Assembly (NCBI GenBank): GCA_016873575.1
Contig: VGWY01000043.1
Coordinates: forward strand, 1 to 14,391
Direction of reading: 5' to 3'
DNA length: 14,391 nt
DNA from: Nitrospira sp.
GTDB taxonomy: Bacteria > Nitrospirota > Thermodesulfovibrionia > Thermodesulfovibrionales > SM23-35
The stretch's first letter is position 1; the number at the start of each line of letters is the position of its first letter. Below are positions 6,392-13,017 of the stretch, one piece after another. The notes under the pieces are model-generated. The model saw only the letters and a list, made by a program, of their open reading frames with translations, did no database searches and had not been told where the DNA came from. The position numbers and the translations under genes were made by a program.

Positions 6392-7798
6392 TCAGTTTTT
6401 ATTGGTATTGTGCTTCTCATCCCTGTATTTCCTGTAGAGGATATCCCAGAAAGCCCCTCTGTATCTTTCAGAGGATATTGCATGTGATAAAACATCATTT
6501 GCATTATAGTTGTAATTTTTTTCAGGATGTTCTCTGGAATTAAAGAAAAAGATTTCATCTCCCTCTACCATCTCGCAGATAAATCCATCGATATCTTTTG
6601 ATAGCTCAGGATTGATATAGAAGAAAGGCATAATGAGATTCAGAGGTATTTGATATCCTGACCTGTTCAGAAAATAATAAAATTCTGTTTCAGGGTATAC
6701 CCTGATGCCATATGAAACTCCTACCCGCGTAGGATTAAGTGATTTCATGTCCTCAAATACTCCCTGCAGGGTTTCCATGTTTTCCTGAGGAGAACCTAAA
6801 AGGAGGTCAAGCATTACCCTTATGCCAGCCTTTCTGCAGGCATTCACTGCCTCTCTTATATCTTGAAGCCTATGTCTTCTTCTGTAAAATCTTAGGATTT
6901 CATCGGCTGTATGGTCAATACCGAAATTGATTCCCTCACACCCGGCCTTTTTCATGAGTTCTGCGAGGGGTTCGTCAAAGCCGTCGACAACACCGTAAGC
7001 ATACCAATGGACCCTCTTGCCGATGCCCTGTTCAATTATTTTTCTGCATATAGCAACCACATGCTCTCTGATAAGGTTGAATTCACAATCACAGGTGTGA
7101 AAATGGTCTATCCCCATATCGAGGAGCTGTTCTAATTCGTGTACCACAGATTCAGGGTTTCTCAACCTGATCTTTTTCCCCTTTGCGATCGGGTCTGCAC
7201 AATAGATGCACTCCCTGTTGCATCCCCTTGATGTCTCAATCCCTGCCATCCCACCGTTGTTGAAGTAAAACCTGTTATCAATAGAACCCCTGTGAGGAAA
7301 GAAATCTTCAAGAGAAAGGTAACCCGGTTTGCCTGTCTTATTACCGGTGATAATATTAGGCACATTATCAAGTGTGCATCTTCCTTCGGTATAGAGGGCA
7401 AGGTTGAGCATCCCTTCTTCACCATCACCATAAATTCCTATTTCTGCCCTGGTATATGCGAGGATATCAGACGGCATGAGAGAGAATCCTACACCTCCGA
7501 GCACAACCATTGTTTTCGGAGATGCACGTTTTATCCGGGAAACCAGTTCTCTTATCCTTTCCAAAAATGATTCCTGTGTGACAAAACAACTATCGTCGAT
7601 ATTTCTCAGAGAAATGCCTGCTATGTCAGGTCTGTAGGTTTGCAAAGTTTCGGACAATGTATGTTCACTATGGATATTCATATCGAATATCTCTACTGCA
7701 ATGCCTTTCTCCCGCAGGAATGAAGAGAGGTATTCTATGCCCAGTGGAGCAACAGGCGGTTGTATGGTATTGGGATTTATCAGTAAAATCTTCGGCAT
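6392..7798 (-). CDS. B12-binding-type radical SAM protein
   Basis: A 468-residue cytoplasmic protein. Residues 1-150 resemble the cobalamin-binding Rossmann domain (I-L-L-I-N-P-N, P-P-V-A-P-L-G-I-E-Y-L-S, V-V-L-G-G-V-G-F-S-L-M-P, I-G-I-Y-G-D-G-E-E) but lack the D-x-H-x-x-G cobalamin ligand motif, as many members do. Residues 185-410 are the radical SAM barrel with C193, C197 and C200 (G-C-N-R-E-C-I-Y-C) for the 4Fe-4S cluster. The rest is a family-specific tail. Relatives include methyltransferases, methylthiotransferases and ring-forming enzymes; the substrate cannot be named from this sequence. It ends 62 bp before the FecR gene, on the same strand, with no terminator seen between. Just 15 bp before its ATG lies a miniature element, and no ribosome site is visible. 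Confidence 0.88.
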   Translation of the reverse strand: MPKILLINPNTIQPPVAPLGIEYLSSFLREKGIAVEIFDMNIHSEHTLSETLQTYRPDIAGISLRNIDDSCFVTQESFLERIRELVSRIKRASPKTMVVLGGVGFSLMPSDILAYTRAEIGIYGDGEEGMLNLALYTEGRCTLDNVPNIITGNKTGKPGYLSLEDFFPHRGSIDNRFYFNNGGMAGIETSRGCNRECIYCADPIAKGKKIRLRNPESVVHELEQLLDMGIDHFHTCDCEFNLIREHVVAICRKIIEQGIGKRVHWYAYGVVDGFDEPLAELMKKAGCEGINFGIDHTADEILRFYRRRHRLQDIREAVNACRKAGIRVMLDLLLGSPQENMETLQGVFEDMKSLNPTRVGVSYGIRVYPETEFYYFLNRSGYQIPLNLIMPFFYINPELSKDIDGFICEMVEGDEIFFFNSREHPEKNYNYNANDVLSHAISSERYRGAFWDILYRKYRDEKHNTNKN

Positions 7799-7813
7799 TC
7801 GTTTTGTTAAAGA

Positions 7814-7915
7814 GTAACCCTTCAGTCACAGGTGGTAGCCGCACCCTTTAGGTTGCGCCATTAACGCAGGCTAAAGCCTGCGGCTACCAAACTCCGCCCG
7901 TCATTGAAAGGTTAC
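7814..7915. mobile_element. Miniature palindromic element, copy 2, with 8-bp target duplication
   Basis: A 102-bp non-coding element with inverted ends GTAACCCTTCAGT and CATTGAAAGGTTAC. It is flanked exactly by the direct repeat GTTAAAGA at 7806-7813 and 7916-7923, the mark of transposition. The 54-bp core (7834-7887) is nearly identical to copy 1 and can fold into hairpins, including GCAGGCTAAAGCCTGC. It occupies most of the 173-bp gap between the divergent radical SAM and der genes. Element and duplication removed, the original gap would have been about 63 bp. Confidence 0.88.
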
Positions 7916-7971
7916 GTTAAAGAATTCAAATTATTTTATAAGATACTGTTTATTATTGTAAAATAAACCTT

Positions 7972-9285
7972 ATGCCAAAACCGATTGTTGTTATAGTTGG
8001 AAGACCGAATGTGGGCAAGTCTACTCTGTTTAACAGAATGACAGGGTCTCATTTTGCAATTGTTGAGGCTATGCCTGGTGTTACGAGGGATAGAAATTAT
8101 CGAGATGCAGAATGGGAAGGAAAGGCATTCATTGTGGTTGATACGGGAGGCTTTTATCCAGAACCTTCAGAAGATATATTTTTGCAGATCAAGGAACAGG
8201 CTCTCTTTGCTATTGAAGAAGCAGATATTATCATACATCTCCTCGATGGAAAGGAAGGTCTAAATCCGTCGGACATGGAACTTGCAAGACTGCTCAGGGC
8301 ATCAGGGAAAAAAGTGATCTGGGTGGTAAACAAGATTGACGGACCTACGCGTGAAGAGAGAATTCATGATTTTCATCCGATAGGTACTGATGAATTGTGG
8401 CCTGTTTCTGCTGCAACCGGATATGGATATGATGATTTTATGGAGAGGTTAACCTCGCTCCTCCCTTTATATGTTGAAGAAGAGATTGACTATCCAAAGA
8501 TTGCAGTAGTTGGAAGACCAAATGTCGGGAAGTCAACCTTCATAAATACCCTCCTTGGAAAGAAGCGCATGATCGTAAGCCCTGTTCCGGGTACAACAAG
8601 GGATTCCATAGACAGCGTATGCACTTATTATGGCAGGAAGTATCTCATTATTGATACAGCAGGGATGAGGAAAAAGGGGAGGGTAGGGTACTCTATTGAA
8701 AGGTTTGCGATGGTCAGGGCAATCAGGAGTATAGAAAGATGTGATATTGCCCTCATCGTGATGGATGCAGGCGAAGGCATTGTGGAACAGGATCAGAAGA
8801 TAGCAGGGATTGTTGAAGAATATGGCAAAGGCGCGATTTTCCTTCTGAATAAGTGGGACATTGTTGAGAAACCTGAAGAGACATATGGAAGATTATGCAA
8901 TGAACTGAACAGGAAGATGTGGTTTACGCAGTATGCACCGGTTCTGACAATATCAGCATTAGGGGGAAAGCGTATTACAAAGGTATTTCCCATAATAGAC
9001 GAAGTAATACGAGAGCGGAAAAAGAGGATACCAACAGCAGAGCTCAACAGGTTTTTTCGTGAAGTGTTAACTGATATGTCTTTACCTGTGTACAGAGGAA
9101 AGGCGGTAAAATTTTACTATATAACACAGGCGAAAACAGAACCGCCTGTGTTCGTGATCTTCGCCAACTATCCTTCTGCTGTAAAGGATGCTCATGTACG
9201 GTTTATAGAAAAAAGCTTAAGGAGCAGGTTCTTATTCAAAGGGACTCCTATCAGGATTTTTGTGAGAGCCAGAGAAAAGGGATAG
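7972..9285 (+). CDS. der: Ribosome biogenesis GTPase Der
   Basis: A 437-residue protein with the double-GTPase layout unique to Der (EngA), which assists maturation of the 50S ribosomal subunit. First G domain: P-loop G-R-P-N-V-G-K-S-T at 10-18, G-V-T-R-D at 36-40, D-T-G-G at 57-60, N-K-I-D at 120-123. Second: G-R-P-N-V-G-K-S-T at 181-189, G-T-T-R-D at 207-211, D-T-A-G at 228-231, N-K-W-D at 293-296. The KH-like C-terminal domain (about 345-437) has the usual V-K-F-Y-Y-I-T-Q-A and V-R-F-I-E-K-S-L-R. Length is normal and the gene looks intact. The ATG 7972 fits the family N-terminus M-P-K-P-I-V-V-I-V-G; a clear ribosome site is absent, with an AT-rich leader after the miniature element. It probably leads an operon with the YihY-like gene. 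Confidence 0.98.
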   Translation: MPKPIVVIVGRPNVGKSTLFNRMTGSHFAIVEAMPGVTRDRNYRDAEWEGKAFIVVDTGGFYPEPSEDIFLQIKEQALFAIEEADIIIHLLDGKEGLNPSDMELARLLRASGKKVIWVVNKIDGPTREERIHDFHPIGTDELWPVSAATGYGYDDFMERLTSLLPLYVEEEIDYPKIAVVGRPNVGKSTFINTLLGKKRMIVSPVPGTTRDSIDSVCTYYGRKYLIIDTAGMRKKGRVGYSIERFAMVRAIRSIERCDIALIVMDAGEGIVEQDQKIAGIVEEYGKGAIFLLNKWDIVEKPEETYGRLCNELNRKMWFTQYAPVLTISALGGKRITKVFPIIDEVIRERKKRIPTAELNRFFREVLTDMSLPVYRGKAVKFYYITQAKTEPPVFVIFANYPSAVKDAHVRFIEKSLRSRFLFKGTPIRIFVRAREKG

Positions 9286-9299
9286 AAAATTGTTTGAGC

Positions 9300-9373
9300 G
9301 TCATTCCCGCTTGTCGGGAATCATTCTGAAAAGGGGAATTAGAAAAGAAGGATTCCGAACAAGTCGGAATGAC
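9300..9373. repeat. 74-bp inverted-repeat element of the ATTCCC...GGGAAT type
   Basis: The left arm, 9300-9322, and the right arm, 9351-9373, are 23-bp imperfect inverted copies with four mismatches. Each arm is itself a hairpin (ATTCCCG-CTTGT-CGGGAAT on the left, ATTCCGA-ACAAG-TCGGAAT on the right). Similar GTCATTCC... elements are scattered in many bacterial genomes, and the dRS3 repeat of Neisseria has a related core. It lies in the 169-bp gap between der and the YihY-like gene and could end or stabilise the der transcript. Confidence 0.75.
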
Positions 9374-9454
9374 AAACAAGGAAGGGTTTCGGATTGATTT
9401 ACAATTGAGGTGGAACCAGAAACAAAATGACAAGGAAAAAGTAGAAATTTTCAG

Positions 9455-10273
9455 ATGAAATATCTCAAAATCATCATAAAGAGTTTTGCGGATTTTTTCA
9501 AAGATGGGGGGATCATGCTTGCAGGTTCCCTCTCTTATTTTACTATGATGGCACTCGTGCCATTCTGCCTTTTCCTGATAACCATATTCGGCTATCTTCT
9601 TGGACATTATCACGTGTTTTATCAGTTTTTCCTCAATAAATTGGGAGACTTTTCCCCTGATATAACGTCAGGGATTACAAAAGAACTGGGAAAGCTTATT
9701 ACATTCAAAGGCATAGGTACATTCAGCATTGTGCTCTATGGAATTTTGTCATATCAGGTCTTCGCTTCCCTTGAGAATGCTTTGCATGTGATATTCAAGG
9801 TGGGTAAGAAGAGGGCATTTTTACTGTCTCTATTTCTTTCATCCATTATTGTGACGCTTATCATTATCATGCTCCTTGTTTCTTTTCTTGCCACATCAGT
9901 AATCCCGCTTCTGAAAACATTAAAACCTGTTTTCCCTGAATTAAGAATTGGTATGATAACAGCGTTCCTCCTGAGGTATATTATTCCATTTTTTATGATA
10001 TTTCTGACTGCTACCATACTTTATATCTTTCTTCCCAAGACCAAGGTCAGGTTGTCCCATGCATATGTTGGTGCATTGTTTACAACAGTCTTCCTTGAGG
10101 TGGCAAAGCATCTATTTACATGGTATGTAGGGACTATTACAAAATTCGGAACAATATACGGCTCACTTACTGCATTTGTTGTATTTTTGCTCTGGGTATT
10201 TTATTCTTCATGTATCTTCCTGATTGGAGCTGAGGTGGTGCACAATCAGGGAAGCTATAAGAATAAGAAATAA
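9455..10273 (+). CDS. YihY/BrkB family inner-membrane protein
   Basis: A 272-residue protein with six predicted TM segments (about 21-50, 87-105, 121-150, 166-194, 202-222, 235-262). Family marks are F-F-K-D-G-G-I-M-L-A-G-S-L-S-Y-F-T at the first helix, the L-Y-G-I-L-S-Y-Q-V-F-A-S-L-E-N-A block, P-K-T-K-V-R-L-S-H-A-Y-V-G-A-L, and F-G-T-I-Y-G-S-L-T-A-F-V-V-F-L-L-W-V. The family was once called ribonuclease BN or BrkB; those assignments are not supported, and function is unknown. An ATG at 9515 would cut the conserved N-terminus, so 9455 is preferred despite a weak ribosome site. It is followed after 9 bp by a small gene that is probably translated from the same message. Confidence 0.93.
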   Translation: MKYLKIIIKSFADFFKDGGIMLAGSLSYFTMMALVPFCLFLITIFGYLLGHYHVFYQFFLNKLGDFSPDITSGITKELGKLITFKGIGTFSIVLYGILSYQVFASLENALHVIFKVGKKRAFLLSLFLSSIIVTLIIIMLLVSFLATSVIPLLKTLKPVFPELRIGMITAFLLRYIIPFFMIFLTATILYIFLPKTKVRLSHAYVGALFTTVFLEVAKHLFTWYVGTITKFGTIYGSLTAFVVFLLWVFYSSCIFLIGAEVVHNQGSYKNKK

Positions 10274-10282
10274 GAGGGTAAC

Positions 10283-10447
10283 ATGATAGAGTTAATCGGG
10301 AAGATTGTTGAGGTAGAGACAGGTGAGGCGACGTATACTGGTAAACTTATCGAGATTGGAGAGGAAGAGGTCCACCTCGAATCAGAAGTCGGCTGGATTG
10401 TCATACCTGTTGACAGGATTGCGACTATAAAAGAGAAAGAGGAGTAG
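10283..10447 (+). CDS. Small conserved-looking protein, 54 residues, probably all-beta
   Basis: A GAGGGT ribosome site precedes ATG 10283 by 5 nt, and the frame ends at TAG 10445-10447. The product opens M-I-E-L-I-G-K-I-V-E-V-E-T-G-E and contains T-Y-T-G-K-L-I-E-I-G-E-E-E-V-H-L, then W-I-V-I-P-V-D-R-I-A-T-I-K. Alternating hydrophobic residues with glycine turns suggest a small five-strand barrel like Sm/LSm or PRC-barrel proteins. I do not recognise a named family. It is very acidic apart from the tail. It starts 9 bp after the YihY-like stop, so it is likely co-translated. A short length and strong ribosome site argue for a real gene; the fold is inference. Confidence 0.75.
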   Translation: MIELIGKIVEVETGEATYTGKLIEIGEEEVHLESEVGWIVIPVDRIATIKEKEE

Positions 10448-10469
10448 TAAAATTATTCACAAACGTATG

Positions 10470-10652
10470 CAGGCAGGACAAAGTATTTTCGCTCATTCTC
10501 GGTCGTATCGACCTCCGAGGGCTTTTGCCTCTTGATTTTTACTCAGGGGACAGTCCCGATTCTACGACTCTACTTAGTTTCGTCCGTAAATCTGGGACAG
10601 TCCCCTCATGACTATCGGCAAAAGAATCCGCTCTAATACCATGTCCTGCCTG
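10470..10652. repeat. Nested inverted-repeat region between the 54-residue gene and rsmE
   Basis: An outer pair CAGGCAGGACA (10470-10480) and TGTCCTGCCTG (10642-10652), an inner pair CTTTTGCC (10522-10529) and GGCAAAAG (10618-10625), a small hairpin GGTCG-TAT-CGACC (10501-10513), and a 60-bp element at 10546-10605 are arranged concentrically. There is no coding frame of note. The gap between convergent genes would suit a transcription end, but no T-run follows these stems. Confidence 0.65.
10546..10605. mobile_element. 60-bp palindrome-ended element, copy 1
   Basis: The left 20 bp (starting GGGGACAGTCCC) and right 20 bp (ending GGGACAGTCCCC) are identical to those of copy 2 at 10852-10911, while the 20-bp centre differs. 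The ends are imperfect inverted copies of each other, and each contains the palindrome GGGACAGTCCC. Both copies are exactly 60 bp. It resembles REP-type elements mobilised in trans; that mechanism is inference. Confidence 0.8.
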
Positions 10653-10679
10653 TCTCTTCTGAATTTACGATAACGCAGG

Positions 10680-11555
10680 TTAGCCCATATCCCCTAACAA
10701 GAACTGCAATAGTGTCACTGCCGATATTGCTGCAGTTTCAGCCCTGAGAATCCTTTTGCCGAGAGAGGTGACGATGAGCCCTTTTCCTTTTGCGAGATTA
10801 ACCTCTTCTTTTGTAAAACCACCTTCAGGCCCGATGATTACAAAAACATTCGGGGACAGTCCCGATTCTACCCCTTCACTTCGTTCAGGCGGTAAATCTG
10901 GGACAGTCCCCTTCTCGCCCCCCTTTACTATAATCCCCCTCTGTCCCCCTTTACTAAAGGGGGATGAAGGGGGATTAATAAGTGGCGAAGGACGAGTGAT
11001 GAAAGACGAGATAGCTTCTGAGAGTTTCATGCCACCTTCTTCATAAAAGATAAATCCGTTTAAAGACAGTGACGTGTAACGAGTGACGAGTGACAAGAGA
11101 CAATCGTTAAAATTGATTGGTTCATGAACAATTGGAACTGCGCTTCTTCCGGATTGTCTTGATGCCTCTTCAGCAATCTTTTTCCAGCGAGCTACCTTTC
11201 TTGTTTCTCTCAACTGGCTCCTCTCAGTAATTGCAGGTAGTATCTCTTTTACTCCGAGTTCTGTGGTCTTCTGGACAACCATATCCATTTTTTCACCCTT
11301 TAAGAGACCTTGAACAAGGATGATATGTAAAGAGGACTCGGTATTGCATGGGAACTTCTCTATGATTTCAGCATTTACTTCTCTTCTGTCAGCCTTTACT
11401 ATCACTGTCCTGAAACAGTTGCCCTCTCCATCAAAGATTATTAAGTCTTCTCCTTTTTTGCATCTAAGAACAGAGGTCAGATAGTGTGCCTTGTCATCAG
11501 TAATTAATATTTGATTATTTTTTAGGTGAATAATTGGCAGGTATAGTCTGAGCAT
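10680..11555 (-). CDS. rsmE: 16S rRNA (uracil-1498-N3)-methyltransferase RsmE, repeat-expanded
   Basis: A 291-residue SPOUT-family enzyme that methylates N3 of U1498 in 16S rRNA using S-adenosylmethionine. N-terminal PUA-like domain 1-70 (H-Y-L-T-S-V-L-R, I-I-F-D-G-E-G). Catalytic knot domain: K-G-E-K-M-D at 86-91, Q-K-T-T-E-L-G-V 95-102, E-A-S-R-Q-S-G-R 130-137, I-G-P-E-G-G-F 241-247 and S-L-G-K-R-I-L-R-A-E-T-A 264-275. All key motifs are intact. Relatives are about 240-250 residues; the surplus matches repeat-derived segments at residues 152-163, 181-192, 193-209 and 215-235, all in frame and before the knot. The ATG 11555 has no clear ribosome site. Two TATAAT boxes lie 20-40 bp upstream. 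A nearby leftward metallophosphoesterase gene ends 85 bp before it. Confidence 0.95.
   Translation of the reverse strand: MLRLYLPIIHLKNNQILITDDKAHYLTSVLRCKKGEDLIIFDGEGNCFRTVIVKADRREVNAEIIEKFPCNTESSLHIILVQGLLKGEKMDMVVQKTTELGVKEILPAITERSQLRETRKVARWKKIAEEASRQSGRSAVPIVHEPINFNDCLLSLVTRYTSLSLNGFIFYEEGGMKLSEAISSFITRPSPLINPPSSPFSKGGQRGIIVKGGEKGTVPDLPPERSEGVESGLSPNVFVIIGPEGGFTKEEVNLAKGKGLIVTSLGKRILRAETAAISAVTLLQFLLGDMG
10852..10911. mobile_element. 60-bp palindrome-ended element, copy 2, inside rsmE
   Basis: Its 20-bp ends match copy 1 (10546-10605) exactly, around a different 20-bp centre. At 60 bp it adds 20 codons without breaking the frame, encoding about residues 215-235 of RsmE (E-K-G-T-V-P-D-L-P-P-E-R-S-E-G-V-E-S-G-L). 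It lies just before the V-F-V-I-I-G-P-E-G-G motif. Confidence 0.85.
10931..10977. repeat. 47-nt palindrome inside rsmE
   Basis: The arms TAATCCCCCT and AGGGGGATTA, with inner TCCCCCTTTA and TAAAGGGGGA around a central C, form a near-perfect palindrome encoding about residues 193-209 (I-N-P-P-S-S-P-F-S-K-G-G-Q-R-G). A partial extra unit, CCCCCTTTACTATAAT, precedes it at 10919-10934. This CCCCCTTTA/TAAAGGGGG theme resembles repeats dispersed in other genomes of this type. Confidence 0.8.
10981..11015. repeat. Heptamer cluster inside rsmE (first)
   Basis: Units AGTGGCG, AAGGACG, AGTGATG, AAAGACG, AGATAGC follow a 7-bp period with consensus close to AGTGACG, the same family as the cluster at 11068-11102. 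They encode about residues 181-192 (A-I-S-S-F-I-T-R-P-S-P-L). Confidence 0.6.
11068..11102. repeat. Heptamer cluster inside rsmE (second)
   Basis: Units AGTGACG, TGTAACG, AGTGACG, AGTGACA, AGAGACA show a clean 7-bp period and encode about residues 152-163 (C-L-L-S-L-V-T-R-Y-T-S-L). The stretch is in frame and sits between F-N-D and the I-F-Y-E-E strand. Confidence 0.7.
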
Positions 11556-11572
11556 CGTTAAAAAATCTTTTC

Positions 11573-11592
11573 ATTATATCTATGAAATTATA
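11573..11592 (-). promoter_or_regulatory. Duplicated TATAAT boxes upstream of rsmE
   Basis: On the minus strand two perfect TATAAT hexamers occur at 11592-11587 and 11578-11573, 14 bp apart inside the direct repeat GATATAAT. No good -35 is seen at standard distance for either. The first base of rsmE is 18 bp beyond the nearer one, so the leader would be very short. Confidence 0.35.
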
Positions 11593-11640
11593 TCATACAG
11601 TCTGATGCCTTTGATGGATTTAGAAGAAACTGCATTGCTA

Positions 11641-12810
11641 TTATCTGCTCTTTTCTATTGTATTTTGCCCACCACCATCGTGCACAAGTTCAAATACGGT
11701 TACTTCAGGTGGGGAGAGAAAACGGATTGGAGGACCCCAGGTGCCTGAGCCCCGGCTGACATACAGATAACAATTATCAACGGGATTGAGGCAGCCCGCA
11801 TGTTTAGGATAATAGAGCCATGTAACAATAGTAAATGGAAAGATTTGCCCCTTGTGTGTATGTCCTGAGATCTGCAGGTCAAAATATCCATGTGCATTTT
11901 TATCAATAATGGGTCTATGTTTGAGGAGTAGAGTGAATTTGTCACGTGGCAGTTTTGAAAGCATCTCCTTTTCAGATATTGACGTGTTCCCCTCAGAGTA
12001 ACTGTTTATCGGATCATCAACGCCGGCAATATTGATGAGACCCTCAATCGTTACCCCTTGATTCCGTAAAATTGTAAACCCTGATTTTTCTATAAAACTC
12101 AAGGCCTGTTTAAGTCCTGCATAATATTCATGGTTTCCTGTTATGGCGAATTTGCCGTATCTTGGTTTGATCTCGCTGAGCATCTCCGAGAGGCCTGATA
12201 GATTATCTATCTGCCCATCAACGAGGTCTCCTGTTGATACAAGGATATCAGGGTTCTCTTTTCTGACAATATTCAGAATTCTGTTTAATTGGTTTTGCCT
12301 GACAATGAGACCGAGATGGACATCCGAGATCTGGACAATCTTCAGTCTGATAGTCTCTTTTGGCAACCCGGGTGTTTTTATGATGAACCGTTCTGTCCTG
12401 ATATTCTGAGCCTCAAAATAACCATAGAAAGATATAATCAGTGAGAGGACAAGGGGAAGAAAAAATGAAATCTGAGGGGTTATGGACATGAAACCCGATT
12501 CCTTTTTAAGGATATATTTGACTGCAAACATACAGAGACGGTAAAAATCAACTGACAGAGCAAATGAGATGAACAGAAAGAGCAATCCCAGCCAGACATA
12601 TCCAGCATAGGACATAATTTGGGCAAGAAAGACCTGACCTGCCTTTTCAAACATACGGACAAGGATCGGGGCGAGTATCATAAGAATCATGAAAATGACA
12701 AGCGGAACTCCTGCTTTTAGCCCGAAGGAAAGTGCTGCCTTTGCCTTGAGGAAGACATAAAGATGCATAAGGCTATAAAGGGTAAAAAAGGTCAGGATAA
12801 AAGCTACCAT
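11641..12810 (-). CDS. Membrane-anchored metallophosphoesterase, YkuE/YaeI-like
   Basis: A 389-residue protein. The first 135 residues hold four hydrophobic helices (about 2-20, 32-53, 66-88, 114-133). Residues 153-378 form a calcineurin-like phosphoesterase domain with all metal-binding motifs: D163-x-H165 (I-S-D-V-H-L-G), G-D195 (T-G-D-L-V-D-G), G-N226-H227-E, H298, and G-H317-T-H319-K-G-Q. Relatives act on phosphodiester or pyrophosphate bonds, some in lipid A precursor handling; the substrate here is not evident. The active domain would lie on one face of the inner membrane. The ATG 12810 has little ribosome-site signal. It reads toward rsmE with an 85-bp gap, possibly one transcript. Confidence 0.92.
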   Translation of the reverse strand: MVAFILTFFTLYSLMHLYVFLKAKAALSFGLKAGVPLVIFMILMILAPILVRMFEKAGQVFLAQIMSYAGYVWLGLLFLFISFALSVDFYRLCMFAVKYILKKESGFMSITPQISFFLPLVLSLIISFYGYFEAQNIRTERFIIKTPGLPKETIRLKIVQISDVHLGLIVRQNQLNRILNIVRKENPDILVSTGDLVDGQIDNLSGLSEMLSEIKPRYGKFAITGNHEYYAGLKQALSFIEKSGFTILRNQGVTIEGLINIAGVDDPINSYSEGNTSISEKEMLSKLPRDKFTLLLKHRPIIDKNAHGYFDLQISGHTHKGQIFPFTIVTWLYYPKHAGCLNPVDNCYLYVSRGSGTWGPPIRFLSPPEVTVFELVHDGGGQNTIEKSR

Positions 12811-12830
12811 ATCAAGCTACTAATTCTAGA

Positions 12831-12848
12831 CTGCGGTCTCTGCCGCAG
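12831..12848. promoter_or_regulatory. Short perfect hairpin in the divergent promoter region
   Basis: CTGCGG-TCTCTG-CCGCAG is a perfect six-base stem in the 207-bp gap between the divergent metallophosphoesterase and sensor genes. It has no T-run, so it is not a terminator. Nearby at about 12938-12961 the unit AGAGGG(C/T)CGAT is repeated in tandem. A regulator site is possible; I see nothing else in this gap. Confidence 0.35.
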
Positions 12849-13017
12849 GGAGGTTCATTTCAGGTTCGTATGATGAAAGAACTGCTTGGAAATACATATT
12901 TTAATGGTAGGATAGCTTATGTTTTAAAGTCAAGTATGAGAGGGCCGATTAGAGGGTCGATGTGATTCGAGGACTGATGACGTACACTAATGGTGAAAGT
13001 TGATATAAAATAGAAAC

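Noticed and set aside
9251..9613. A 120-codon minus-strand frame spanning the der/YihY gap
   Set aside because: It runs through an inverted-repeat element and antisense of two real genes, with no family resemblance.
10501..10530. Cloverleaf-like stems suggesting a tRNA
   Set aside because: No T-loop or anticodon pattern and no CCA-like end; the stems are too short and belong to a larger nested inverted repeat.
10852..11102. Repeats in rsmE as a CRISPR array
   Set aside because: Units are of different types and lengths, without regular spacers, and the region is coding with conserved motifs on both sides.
12831..12848. Hairpin as a transcription terminator
   Set aside because: The stem is only six bases and is not followed by a T-run on either strand; it also lies upstream of both flanking genes rather than after one.
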